From contig NZ_CDSE01000092.1 of the NCBI RefSeq assembly GCF_001373415.1, positions 1 through 38,202 on the forward strand: a DNA stretch of 38,202 nt. The letters run 5' to 3'. The position numbers and the translations under genes are program-made. This DNA comes from Paenibacillus dakarensis. GTDB lineage: Bacteria; Bacillota; Bacilli; Paenibacillales; Paenibacillaceae. Position 1 is the stretch's first letter; the number at the start of each line of letters is the position of its first letter. This document shows, piece after piece, positions 31,126-38,202 of the stretch. The notes under the pieces were generated by a model. The model had not been told where the DNA came from. It searched no databases and saw only the letters and a list, made by a program, of their open reading frames with translations.

Positions 31126-31935
31126 ATGAAAAGTTCTAGCGCTAGGCAGTTGTCCTCCTCCTTTTTCTATGAAAGCAAACAAGCCGGAGAGCATCCTGTT
31201 TCGAGCATTAAACAGGAATTTATCTGCAGATATGCTTATGGCCGGGCAGCAGAGACGGTATTGATGTCAGAGAATGGTCAGGATTATATGGGGTTTGCTA
31301 TAGATGGCGGGATTTGCAGCTTTGTTCTGTGTGACGGGGTAGGCTTAAGTTACAGGGGAGATTTCGCATCGAAATATCTGGGAAGCAATCTGCTTGCCTG
31401 GCTGCGAACAAGCACCGAGCTTTCTGCACAGCTGCTTGAACGTAAATTGCATGAATTGAGCGAAGCATCCTCTCTCGAAGCTGAGCTTTATCAAGTTGAG
31501 GACAATACACCAAGACTGCTTAAAGAAGTGCTGCAGGAGAAGCAGCGGCTTGGCAGTGAAAGCATGTATATATGTGGACGAATAGAGCTGCCCAACCGTT
31601 TTCAAAAGAAAGGAAAGCTGTGGCTTGCTTGGCAAGGGGATTCACGCTTAAGGTTGTTTCACGATCAGATGGAGCTCTCTGAGCGATTTGGAGACAGCTT
31701 TCATACCTCCGAGCGCTGGTCTACCCGTAACGGGCTTATTGGGGGTAAACCTCATGTGTATCAATCCAAGCTGGATCATCTGTCGGGTTACCGGCTTCTA
31801 ATGTATAGTGATGGGCTAAACGATTTGGATCCCATTACTGAACAGGTCCCTGATGAAGATGTGCAGGTGCTGATGAATGCGTTACATACTGACGGATTAG
31901 AGGATGATGCTTCGTTTTTGGAGATTTCATGGTAA
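31126..31935 (+). CDS. PP2C-type (PPM) protein phosphatase
   Basis: 269 aa, starting at ATG 31126, six bases after the VWA stop. The PPM metal-binding motifs are seen in order: VLCDGVG (D70), WQGDSR (D172), YSDGLND (D229) and DDASF (D260-D261). It lacks a membrane segment. Such phosphatases remove phosphate from Ser/Thr residues modified by partner kinases; the likely partner is the kinase-like protein encoded just upstream. It is the last gene of the secretion locus. Confidence 0.9.
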   Translation: MKSSSARQLSSSFFYESKQAGEHPVSSIKQEFICRYAYGRAAETVLMSENGQDYMGFAIDGGICSFVLCDGVGLSYRGDFASKYLGSNLLAWLRTSTELSAQLLERKLHELSEASSLEAELYQVEDNTPRLLKEVLQEKQRLGSESMYICGRIELPNRFQKKGKLWLAWQGDSRLRLFHDQMELSERFGDSFHTSERWSTRNGLIGGKPHVYQSKLDHLSGYRLLMYSDGLNDLDPITEQVPDEDVQVLMNALHTDGLEDDASFLEISW

Positions 31936-32025
31936 AAAATATGATAAATGAATATAAACATCTCCTTTTTGGGTAATCTTGTGAAAGATAGGTTCGTCAA
32001 GATCCCACTAAGGAGGTGCCTTTAT

Positions 32026-32826
32026 ATGAGTAACGGAAATGGCAGGTTCACAGGAAAAACAGCGATCATTACCGGAGCCGGTTCAGGAATCGGCAGGGCA
32101 GCAGCGGTTAAGCTTGCCAGGGAAGGTGCAAATGTCGCTTTGTTTGATTTGAAGGATGAACGTACGAAGGAAGCTGAGCGGGAACTAAATGCGATCCGTG
32201 AGGGATGTGCAAGGGCATTTGATGTGGATACCTCGAACCCGGAGCGAGTAGAAAAAGCCGTCCTTGAAGCTGTTGAGATTTTCGGAGGAATTGATATTGT
32301 ATTTGCGAATGCGGGAATCAATGGTGTTCTGGCTCCTATTGATGAGATGAAGCTGGAAGATTGGCAGAAGACGTTAGATATTAATCTGAATGGAACCTTT
32401 CTGACAATCAAATATACGATTCCGCATTTGAAGAAAAGAGGACAGGGAAGCATCATTATTACCAGTTCTGTGAATGGTACACGGGAGTTTACAGGTTTCG
32501 GCATGATCGCATACAGTACAACGAAAGCAGGTCAAGTGGGATTTGCGAAAATGGCTGCACTTGAGCTGGCCAAGTTTAAGATTAGGGTTAACGTTATTTG
32601 CCCGGGAGCGATTTCAACCAATATAGATCAAAGCACGGATGTTGAGGGGAATATCGAGAAGATCGCCATTCCGATTGAATATCCGGAAGGAGATCAGCCG
32701 CTTGCAGACGGTCCTGGTAAACCGGAAGAGGTTGCAGATCTGGTTGCGTTTTTGGCATCGGATGAATCACGCCATATTACGGGATCACAGATTTTTATTG
32801 ATGGTGCGGAATCTCTTCTTCGATAA
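32026..32826 (+). CDS. Short-chain dehydrogenase/reductase (SDR)
   Basis: 266 aa from ATG 32026, with AAGGAGG nine bases upstream; the frame to 31948 lacks such a site. The NAD(P)-binding TGAGSGIG lies at residues 16-23, NAG near residue 92, and the catalytic residues are Ser 147/148 and YSTTK with Tyr 163 and Lys 167. It is a classical SDR oxidoreductase; the acidic FDLKDE after strand 2 favours NAD over NADP. The substrate is not evident. There is no link by overlap to the secretion genes. Confidence 0.9.
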   Translation: MSNGNGRFTGKTAIITGAGSGIGRAAAVKLAREGANVALFDLKDERTKEAERELNAIREGCARAFDVDTSNPERVEKAVLEAVEIFGGIDIVFANAGINGVLAPIDEMKLEDWQKTLDINLNGTFLTIKYTIPHLKKRGQGSIIITSSVNGTREFTGFGMIAYSTTKAGQVGFAKMAALELAKFKIRVNVICPGAISTNIDQSTDVEGNIEKIAIPIEYPEGDQPLADGPGKPEEVADLVAFLASDESRHITGSQIFIDGAESLLR

Positions 32827-32874
32827 GTAATGGTCATGTGAAATGGAATAAAGAGGCTGTCATATAAGTGACAT

Positions 32875-32935
32875 GCTCCCTTAAGGTAGACAGGTGGAAT
32901 AATACAATCCTGTTTGCGTGAGGGGAGCTTTTTTT
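32875..32935 (+). terminator. Terminator-like hairpin at the end of the SDR gene / left end of an IS remnant
   Basis: A 20-base imperfect stem (GCTCCCTTAAGGTAGACAGG with CCTGTTTGCGTGAGGGGAGC) is followed by seven T residues. TGACATGCTCCC at 32869 resembles the outer end of IS3-family elements, so the hairpin may come from the element's 5' region. Confidence 0.55.
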
Positions 32936-33055
32936 ATGTCCATAGCAGAACGAAATACATCAGAGAGATTCACCATTTTTCAGGTCATATTGGAGTTAAG
33001 GCTGCAGCTAAAATATTCGGACCTGATTATCGAAGCGATTCTGGACAAGCGGTAG
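32936..33055 (+). pseudogene. Remnant of an IS3-family OrfA (helix-turn-helix) gene
   Basis: After the ATG at 32936 the best-matching frame is shifted by one base: SRTKYIREIHHFSGHIGVKA then AKIFGPDYRS. This has the IS3-type OrfA helix-turn-helix pattern (H-x2-SG-x2-G-x-K-x2-A-x2-FG-x4-S) and then decays. No OrfB or right end is seen. The IS assignment is by pattern; the longer open frame (32914-33195) is not a real gene. Confidence 0.45.
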
Positions 33056-33132
33056 CGGTCGCCTTTGTGTTCCAATTTCAACCTCTGAGAAATCGATTAA
33101 GGAATTGGAACACAACAGCGATGGGAGGAATG
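33054..33132 (+). repeat. Structured intergenic element, copy B
   Basis: Begins AGCGGTCGCCT, then TGTGTTCCAATTTC (33066-33079) pairing with 33101-33114 (one G-T wobble, 21-base loop), then CAACAGCGAT and GAATG. It matches copy A at 1795-1912 in the flanks while the stem bases differ. The gap 32827-33264 otherwise holds only the terminator and IS remnant. Confidence 0.6.
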
Positions 33133-33264
33133 CTTCGTACCCGTAGCGTCTCTCACCAGCAAGAGTTTTGTGAATCACTCCCTATTGTTGATTGAAGACT
33201 TATTTTCATTTCACATTCAATTCATTTATGATAGGAATCATAAACCTAAAGAGGAGGGACCGAG

Positions 33265-33636
33265 ATGAGTATGTTTTCCAGACTGGCTGAGCAAAAGATT
33301 GAGGAAGCCATCCGAAAAGGTGAACTTGATACAACGGCATATGCAGGCAAGCCGCTGCCAGTGGACGATTTATCACATATTCCTGAGGACCTGCGAATGT
33401 CCTACCGTCTCTTGAAAAATTCCGGGTATGTTCCAGAAGAGGTTAGCCTGCAGAAGGAATGTGTCCGATTATATGATCTTATACATGCATGCAGTAATGA
33501 AGCAGAACGGGAACAGCATCAGAAAATGCTGAATGAGAAGAGCCTGCGCCTGCACATGCTGCTGGAACAACGGGGACTTGGCTCCAGCGGAGCATTTTTG
33601 CAATACGAAACTCAAATTAAAGACAAATTGACCTGA
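33265..33636 (+). CDS. DUF1992-family protein
   Basis: 123-aa protein. The start MFSRLAEQKIEEAIRKGELD, then GKPLPVDDLSHIPEDLRMSYRLLKNSGYVPEEVSLQKE in the middle are the DUF1992 signature; the family is sometimes described as a DnaJ-related domain. ATG 33265 has GAGGAGGG upstream. It is soluble and helical, with no known activity. The hrpB gene follows after 57 bases and could be on the same transcript. Confidence 0.88.
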   Translation: MSMFSRLAEQKIEEAIRKGELDTTAYAGKPLPVDDLSHIPEDLRMSYRLLKNSGYVPEEVSLQKECVRLYDLIHACSNEAEREQHQKMLNEKSLRLHMLLEQRGLGSSGAFLQYETQIKDKLT

Positions 33637-33693
33637 TAAACTCATTGATAATTAAAATTGAACTTATGAAATTCATACGACAGGAACTGAATA

Positions 33694-36201
33694 ATGAACA
33701 AAAACGAACTGCCAATACAGGGTGTATTACCGTTACTAAAAGAAACATTTCGTAAACATAATTCTGCCGTCCTTATCGCTGAACCGGGAGCAGGAAAGAC
33801 AACGCAGACACCGATTGCATTTCTGGATGAACCTTGGCTTACAGGCAAAAAAATTATAATGCTCGAGCCCAGGAGGCTTGCGGCCCGTGCAGCTGCTACT
33901 TATATGGCTTCCATGATAGGAGAGCCTGTCGGGAGAACGATTGGTTATCGTGTACGAATGGAAAGCAGGACAGGCAGAGAAACGGTCATAGAGGTCGTTA
34001 CGGAAGGTATTCTGACACGAATGCTGCAGAGTGATCCGGAGTTATCTGATGTCGCGATGATCATATTTGATGAATTTCATGAACGGAGCATTCATGCAGA
34101 TACGGGGCTTGCTTTGTCGCTAGAAGCCCAATCCGTTCTTCGTGAAGATCTAAAACTGCTCGTCATGTCAGCAACACTGGATGCAGAACCTGTTGCGTCT
34201 CTTATGGGGGATGCTCCCATCATTCATTGTACGGGCAGAAGCTTTCCAGTGAAGACCATCTATGCAAAGGTGGGATCACTGGGATTGGAACAGGCATGTT
34301 CTAAAGTTATACAACGAGCCCTTTCTGAAGAGGATGGAGATGTGCTGGTCTTTTTACCTGGAGTCGGAGAAATTAGGAGGACCGCTCAAGAACTAGGCTG
34401 TGCCGATCTGCCGGGGAACATAATCATTCGGGAGCTTTATGGCCAGCTTTCCCCGGAGAAGCAGGACGAAGCGCTTCGTCCGGCAATTGAAGGGCAGCGC
34501 AGGATTATACTATCCACCTCGATAGCTGAAACAAGTCTGACAATAGAAGGAATCCGAATTGTTGTGGATAGTGGAATGATGCGGACTGAAGTGTTCTCAC
34601 CAAGAACCGGTCTGCCTCAATTAATTACCAAGCGTGTATCCAGAGCATCGGCAGACCAAAGGAGAGGACGAGCGGGCAGACTTGCTCCAGGTACATGTTA
34701 TCGTCTCTGGAGTGAGGAAGAGCATGCGCATCTGCTTAAGATGAGCCTTCCGGATATCCGCCAGTCTGATCTCACTCCGCTTGCGCTTGAGCTTGCGGTA
34801 TGGGGAGTCAGAAATCCGGAACAGCTATCTTGGCTGGATATGCCACCTGCAGCAGTATTTGAACAGGGACGTGAACTGCTTAAGCAGCTGGGGGCGCTGG
34901 ATAACTCCGGAGCAGTGACAGAGCACGGACGCAGGATGGCTGAGCTTGGTATGCATCCTAGGCTTGCCCACATGCTGCTCTCGGGCAAGGAAGTTGGCCA
35001 TGGAGCTCTTGCCTGCAGGCTGGCTGTGCTTCTTCAAGAGAGGGATATATTCAGTGGCCAAGAAGCAGCAGCCGATCGGGACATAACATCGAGAGTGGAA
35101 CAAATATTACATCTGGAGCAAGGTTTGTCTCATTTCCACAAGAGTGAAGGAAAGAAAGGGACTATTAAACGCATGATTCAGGAAATCCACCACCTGTGCC
35201 GTCTTTTGGGATTGAGTATGGATACGAAGCAGGTTGATGTCAATTCTGTGGGACTGGTTCTTTCTTTCGCTTATCCTGACCGAATAGCCAAAAATCGGGG
35301 CGGAGGCAGTTTTCTTCTGCGGAGCGGACGCGGGGCGGCGTTGAAATCGACCCAACCTTTAAGCAAGGCAGCCTATATCGTAGCAGCTGCTGTAGACGAT
35401 AAAGGAACAGATGGCACCATTCAGTTAGCGTCCGCTCTGGATGAGGAATTTATCTGGCGCTATTACAGCAATGAAATAACAGATGTTAAAGAAGTGGTGT
35501 GGGATTCGTCGGCAGGCGCCGTACGTGCCCGTGTTAAACGTACTTTGGGAGCCTTGGTGCTCAAGGAGCAGGTGTATGAACAGCCATTGGCTGAAGAACT
35601 TTCGGCTGCAGTGCTGGAAGGGATTCGAAGGGAAGGGCTTTCGTTATTGCCCTGGCCCAAACAGGCTATTCAATTTCGCCAGCGATTGCAATTCATGAGC
35701 CTTCATAATCCTGGTTGGCCGGATGTTTCCGATGAAGCTCTCCTCGACCAGCTTGAAGATTGGCTTGAGCCCTATCTGCAAGGAGTCCGCAGCCGGCAAG
35801 CATTACAAAAGCTCCACACCGGTTCATTGTTGGAGAACCTATTATCGTGGGATCAAAGGCAACAGCTCAATCAGGACGCTCCTACCCATATAAAAGCACC
35901 GGGTGGTTCCTCCATAGCGATTGACTATCAGGACCCTTCCAAACCTGTTATGGCCGTTCGTTTACAGGAAATGTTCGGGCTTTCCGAAACGCCCCGTATC
36001 GCAGGAGGCAGAGTTCCTTTAACGATTCATTTACTTTCCCCTGCACAAAGGCCGGTTCAAGTGACCTCTGATTTGTCCAGTTTCTGGCACAGCGGCTATT
36101 TTGAGGTCAAGAAAGATCTTAAAGGCCGGTACCCGAAGCATTATTGGCCAGATGATCCTTTGCAAGCGATGCCTACGAATCGGACCAAGGCAAAGATGTA
36201 A
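33694..36201 (+). CDS. hrpB: ATP-dependent helicase HrpB
   Basis: 835-aa DEAH/DExH-type helicase. Walker A is AEPGAGKTT (Lys 35), Walker B/motif II is DEFH at 126-129, motif III is SAT, and motif VI is QRRGRAGR near residue 325. The HA2-like and HrpB C-terminal regions follow (EHGRRMAELGMHPRL near residue 410; AYPDRIAKNRGG near residue 527; final FEVKKDLKGRYPKHYWPDDP). The length is close to that of Escherichia coli HrpB. ATG 33694 has only a weak upstream site. The cellular role of HrpB is still unclear. Confidence 0.93.
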   Translation: MNKNELPIQGVLPLLKETFRKHNSAVLIAEPGAGKTTQTPIAFLDEPWLTGKKIIMLEPRRLAARAAATYMASMIGEPVGRTIGYRVRMESRTGRETVIEVVTEGILTRMLQSDPELSDVAMIIFDEFHERSIHADTGLALSLEAQSVLREDLKLLVMSATLDAEPVASLMGDAPIIHCTGRSFPVKTIYAKVGSLGLEQACSKVIQRALSEEDGDVLVFLPGVGEIRRTAQELGCADLPGNIIIRELYGQLSPEKQDEALRPAIEGQRRIILSTSIAETSLTIEGIRIVVDSGMMRTEVFSPRTGLPQLITKRVSRASADQRRGRAGRLAPGTCYRLWSEEEHAHLLKMSLPDIRQSDLTPLALELAVWGVRNPEQLSWLDMPPAAVFEQGRELLKQLGALDNSGAVTEHGRRMAELGMHPRLAHMLLSGKEVGHGALACRLAVLLQERDIFSGQEAAADRDITSRVEQILHLEQGLSHFHKSEGKKGTIKRMIQEIHHLCRLLGLSMDTKQVDVNSVGLVLSFAYPDRIAKNRGGGSFLLRSGRGAALKSTQPLSKAAYIVAAAVDDKGTDGTIQLASALDEEFIWRYYSNEITDVKEVVWDSSAGAVRARVKRTLGALVLKEQVYEQPLAEELSAAVLEGIRREGLSLLPWPKQAIQFRQRLQFMSLHNPGWPDVSDEALLDQLEDWLEPYLQGVRSRQALQKLHTGSLLENLLSWDQRQQLNQDAPTHIKAPGGSSIAIDYQDPSKPVMAVRLQEMFGLSETPRIAGGRVPLTIHLLSPAQRPVQVTSDLSSFWHSGYFEVKKDLKGRYPKHYWPDDPLQAMPTNRTKAKM

Positions 36202-36202
36202 C

Positions 36203-36228
36203 GTTTTGACCTTCTCGCGTTTGGGTAA
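36203..36228 (+). promoter_or_regulatory. SigB-like promoter candidate for the stress-protein gene
   Basis: GTTTTG (36203-36208) and GGGTAA (36223-36228) with a 14-base spacer resemble the SigB-type consensus GTTT and GGGTA. It lies 37 bases before the start codon, immediately after the hrpB stop. Confidence 0.4.
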
Positions 36229-36264
36229 TAGTGGATAATCCAAATTGTTGTAGGAGGGATTAAG

Positions 36265-36813
36265 ATGGAAAAGAAAATTGTAGGTGTGTTTGAAACGGAA
36301 CAGGAAGCAACACAGGCCATCGTTGAATTACAGCGCAGGGGAGTCCCGACGGATGCCATATCAATCATTGCGAAAGATAATCGAGATGTAGAAGCCGTAA
36401 CAGATGAAACGGGAACAAAGGCGCCCGAAGGCGTAGCGACAGGTGCAGCCACCGGCGGGGTGCTTGGTGGTGCAGCAGGATTGCTGGCGGGCTTAGGTGC
36501 ATTAGCTATCCCGGGAATTGGGCCGATTCTTGCAGCGGGTCCAATCGCTGCTGCTTTTGCCGGGGCGGCAGTCGGTGCTGGAGCCGGAGGCTTGGTTGGT
36601 GGGTTAATCGGGCTGGGTATTCCGGAAGAAGAAGCGCGGGAATATGAATCTTACGTCGATCAAGGGAGAATTTTAGTTTTAGTCGAAGCTGATCGTCACG
36701 ATGTTGATATCGAGGATGTATTTCACTCGAATCGTTCTTTAAACGCAAACTCATATAACGGATATGCTGACAGGAATAATGATGAATTGCCGCCTCGCGG
36801 AACGATTTTGTAA
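36265..36813 (+). CDS. YflT/GSP17M-like general stress protein
   Basis: 182-aa protein. The N-terminal 40 residues (MEKKIVGVFETEQEATQAIV, then IIAKD) are the YflT/GSP17M-type alpha-beta module. Residues 55-115 are an unusually glycine- and alanine-rich region that may be a membrane-associated glycine zipper. The C-terminal part returns to an alpha-beta pattern (GRILVLVEADRHDVDIEDVF). ATG 36265 has GTAGGAGGG upstream. In Bacillus, related genes respond to general stress through SigB; here a SigB-like promoter candidate is present. Confidence 0.85.
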   Translation: MEKKIVGVFETEQEATQAIVELQRRGVPTDAISIIAKDNRDVEAVTDETGTKAPEGVATGAATGGVLGGAAGLLAGLGALAIPGIGPILAAGPIAAAFAGAAVGAGAGGLVGGLIGLGIPEEEAREYESYVDQGRILVLVEADRHDVDIEDVFHSNRSLNANSYNGYADRNNDELPPRGTIL

Positions 36814-36857
36814 ATGAGAGAGAGACATAATGTCATGTGACAGATTTGGACAGGCAG

Positions 36858-36890
36858 GTCCGGTCCCCAGGATAGGGACCGGACTATTTG
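36858..36890 (+). terminator. Terminator after the stress-protein gene
   Basis: A perfect 10-bp stem GTCCGGTCCC/GGGACCGGAC with a 7-base loop is followed by TATTTGTATTT. Confidence 0.85.
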
Positions 36891-36984
36891 TATTTAACAG
36901 AAATGATCAGGAATAAAGTTACAGTGATCTTTCAGAAAGGCATATATATAATGATCCATAGTTATATGTATGAGGAGAAAAGGA

Positions 36985-38160
36985 ATGCGAAAAGAGAGAA
37001 TAAAAGAAATTGAACGTCTTCGAGGGCTCGCGTTTCTCGCTGTCGTGCTGCAGCATTCCATCGCCCATTATTCTGTAGCACCAGGAATGACTATGTCTGA
37101 TGGTGTATGGATGGCAGTTCTTCTGATGGCATCTAAATTTGCTGTGCCCGTGTTTATTTTTATTACCGGAATGGTTCTTTTTTATAATGATTCAGGAGAG
37201 CTTAATTACAGAACCTTTATCACTAGACGGCTTAGTGTGATCTTTGTGCCCTTTGCTTTGTGGACGATTATTCATGTCATAGTCAATCAGAGCATACAAT
37301 TTGATTCTGCCGATGGATGGATGAAATTAGGAGGGATGCTTGTCACAGGCAAAGCAAGCTCTCATCTGTGGTATATTATCATGCTTTTTCAATTATATTT
37401 ACTCTATCCGGTTATTCGCTCGGTAATTCGAAGAATTGTTGCCAGGTTCACACACCGGGTTAATATAGGATTGCTTTTTGCTGCAGGCATTGCATTTATC
37501 ATTCTGACGGATAATATCCCGCATATCACGCGCTTTATGGGAGAGCTTCATCTGCCGGTATGGAGTGATCTGTTTACGACCTATGCAGATCGAAACTCAC
37601 TTTATTTTTCATTTTATTTTGTATTGGGAGCCGCGGCTGGGTTGAATCCCGAGATGTGGTCCAAATGGATTTCAAGGGCAAGACCTGTGTACTGGACTGT
37701 ATTCTTCTTTCTGTTTGGCTTTTTGCTGATGGAGGGGATCCAGGAGGTTTGGCGGGGTGAAGGATTAAGAATAACATTTTATTCCTTGTCCTTGTTAAAA
37801 CCTGTGATGGCCGTATTTTTGATTAGTTCTATTCTGGCCATGTATGATGCAGCTGGCTGGATTTGCAGGTATGGGGGCAGCAGAATAAATTCGGTTCTGT
37901 CGAATCTGGGTTTATATTCGTTTGGTGCGTATCTCATGCACTTGCTCACCCTGCGGATTAGTTATATGGTCGATGAAAATATGCTGATCTCAGCGCCCTC
38001 ATGGGTTCGTATTTTCTCATCATGGATCATTAGTGCGGTGCTCGCTTACTACGGGACACGGATTATCTCTCTCATTCCGTTCGGCAAATGGCTGACAGGA
38101 GTGTCTGTAAGAAAGAAAAAAACAGAGAGGCCAGGGAAAGAAACCACAGTATCAGCTTAG
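36985..38160 (+). CDS. Acyltransferase-3 family membrane protein
   Basis: 391 aa from ATG 36985, chosen because GAGGAG lies at good spacing; ATG 36970 lies inside that site. The start ERLRGLAFLAVVLQHS contains the conserved Arg and His of the acyltransferase-3 family, and about ten membrane segments follow. Near residue 130 the SSHLWYIIMLFQLYLLYPV segment is a second family mark. Such proteins O-acylate envelope sugars or other extracellular polymers. The Lys/Arg-rich tail is cytoplasmic. It ends just before a strong terminator. Confidence 0.88.
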   Translation: MRKERIKEIERLRGLAFLAVVLQHSIAHYSVAPGMTMSDGVWMAVLLMASKFAVPVFIFITGMVLFYNDSGELNYRTFITRRLSVIFVPFALWTIIHVIVNQSIQFDSADGWMKLGGMLVTGKASSHLWYIIMLFQLYLLYPVIRSVIRRIVARFTHRVNIGLLFAAGIAFIILTDNIPHITRFMGELHLPVWSDLFTTYADRNSLYFSFYFVLGAAAGLNPEMWSKWISRARPVYWTVFFFLFGFLLMEGIQEVWRGEGLRITFYSLSLLKPVMAVFLISSILAMYDAAGWICRYGGSRINSVLSNLGLYSFGAYLMHLLTLRISYMVDENMLISAPSWVRIFSSWIISAVLAYYGTRIISLIPFGKWLTGVSVRKKKTERPGKETTVSA

Positions 38161-38178
38161 TTAATTAAGAATTTAGAG

Positions 38179-38202
38179 AACCGCCATACTGGCGGTTTTT
38201 TT
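38179..38202 (+). terminator. Terminator after the acyltransferase gene
   Basis: A perfect 8-bp stem AACCGCCA/TGGCGGTT with a 3-base loop is followed by T residues up to the window end. Confidence 0.85.

Noticed and set aside
21818..31935. Complete canonical Bacillota type VII locus
   Set aside because: No gene in the window has the features of EsaA (large multi-pass protein), EssA or standard EssB; only the kinase-like protein resembles EssB in plan.
32914..33195. 93-codon open frame after the SDR gene
   Set aside because: It begins inside a terminator-like hairpin, runs through an IS3-type remnant and the structured element, and has no ribosome site of its own.

Overview
The window reads like the chromosome of a low-GC Gram-positive spore-former of the Paenibacillus type. 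This is an inference from the gene set: an S-layer-homology protein, a Bacillota-style type VII secretion locus, a YpdA-type bacillithiol disulfide reductase, a YheI/YheH (BmrC/BmrD) multidrug exporter, a DUF441 membrane protein, a PadR/HAAS/DUF4097 operon, and strong GGAGG ribosome sites with frequent TTG and GTG starts. No rRNA, tRNA, CRISPR array or intact insertion sequence was seen.

Layout. 1-1540: the 3' end of an OPT-family transporter and a PqqD-like small protein. 1541-2064: a terminator and one copy of a structured intergenic element. 2065-5184: an ABC ATPase/permease pair, a HEPN-like protein and a secreted SLH protein. 5268-9510 (minus): a heterodimeric ABC exporter behind a leader peptide and attenuator. 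9575-13087: a HesB/YneR-like protein, a NUDIX hydrolase, a conserved unknown and a homodimer-type ABC exporter. 13111-16651 (minus): a five-gene operon that looks like a polyprenyl-phosphate-pentose pathway (UbiA-type phosphoribosyltransferase, HAD phosphatase, two ArnE/ArnF-like half-flippases and a polytopic candidate glycosyltransferase). 16817-18282 (minus): DUF441 protein and YpdA. 18406-19102: an ArsR-DUF2087 regulator with paired palindromic operators. 19186-20904 (minus): PadR regulator, HAAS/DUF1700 protein and DUF4097 protein. 21154-21562: two small candidate genes.

21818-31935 holds the most unusual block, a non-canonical type VII secretion locus. It contains a YukD/EsaB-like protein, a three-ATPase EssC without FHA domains, a 267-aa unknown, a WXG100-like protein with a C-terminal extension, a classic WXG100 protein, a membrane-anchored Ser/Thr-kinase-like protein, a VWA protein and a PP2C phosphatase. 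The canonical EsaA, EssA and EssB are not in the window. The kinase-like protein (kinase fold, one membrane segment, long charged helix) has an EssB-like plan but keeps catalytic residues. Kinase, VWA and PP2C together recall TerY-P triads, which suggests phosphorylation control of secretion.

31936-38202: an SDR dehydrogenase, a decayed IS3-type fragment with a second copy of the structured element, a DUF1992 protein, the HrpB helicase, a YflT-like general stress protein and an acyltransferase-3 membrane protein. The two best candidates for undescribed biology are the kinase/VWA/PP2C-linked secretion locus and the polyprenyl-pentose operon; the attenuator upstream of yheI is a good regulatory target.
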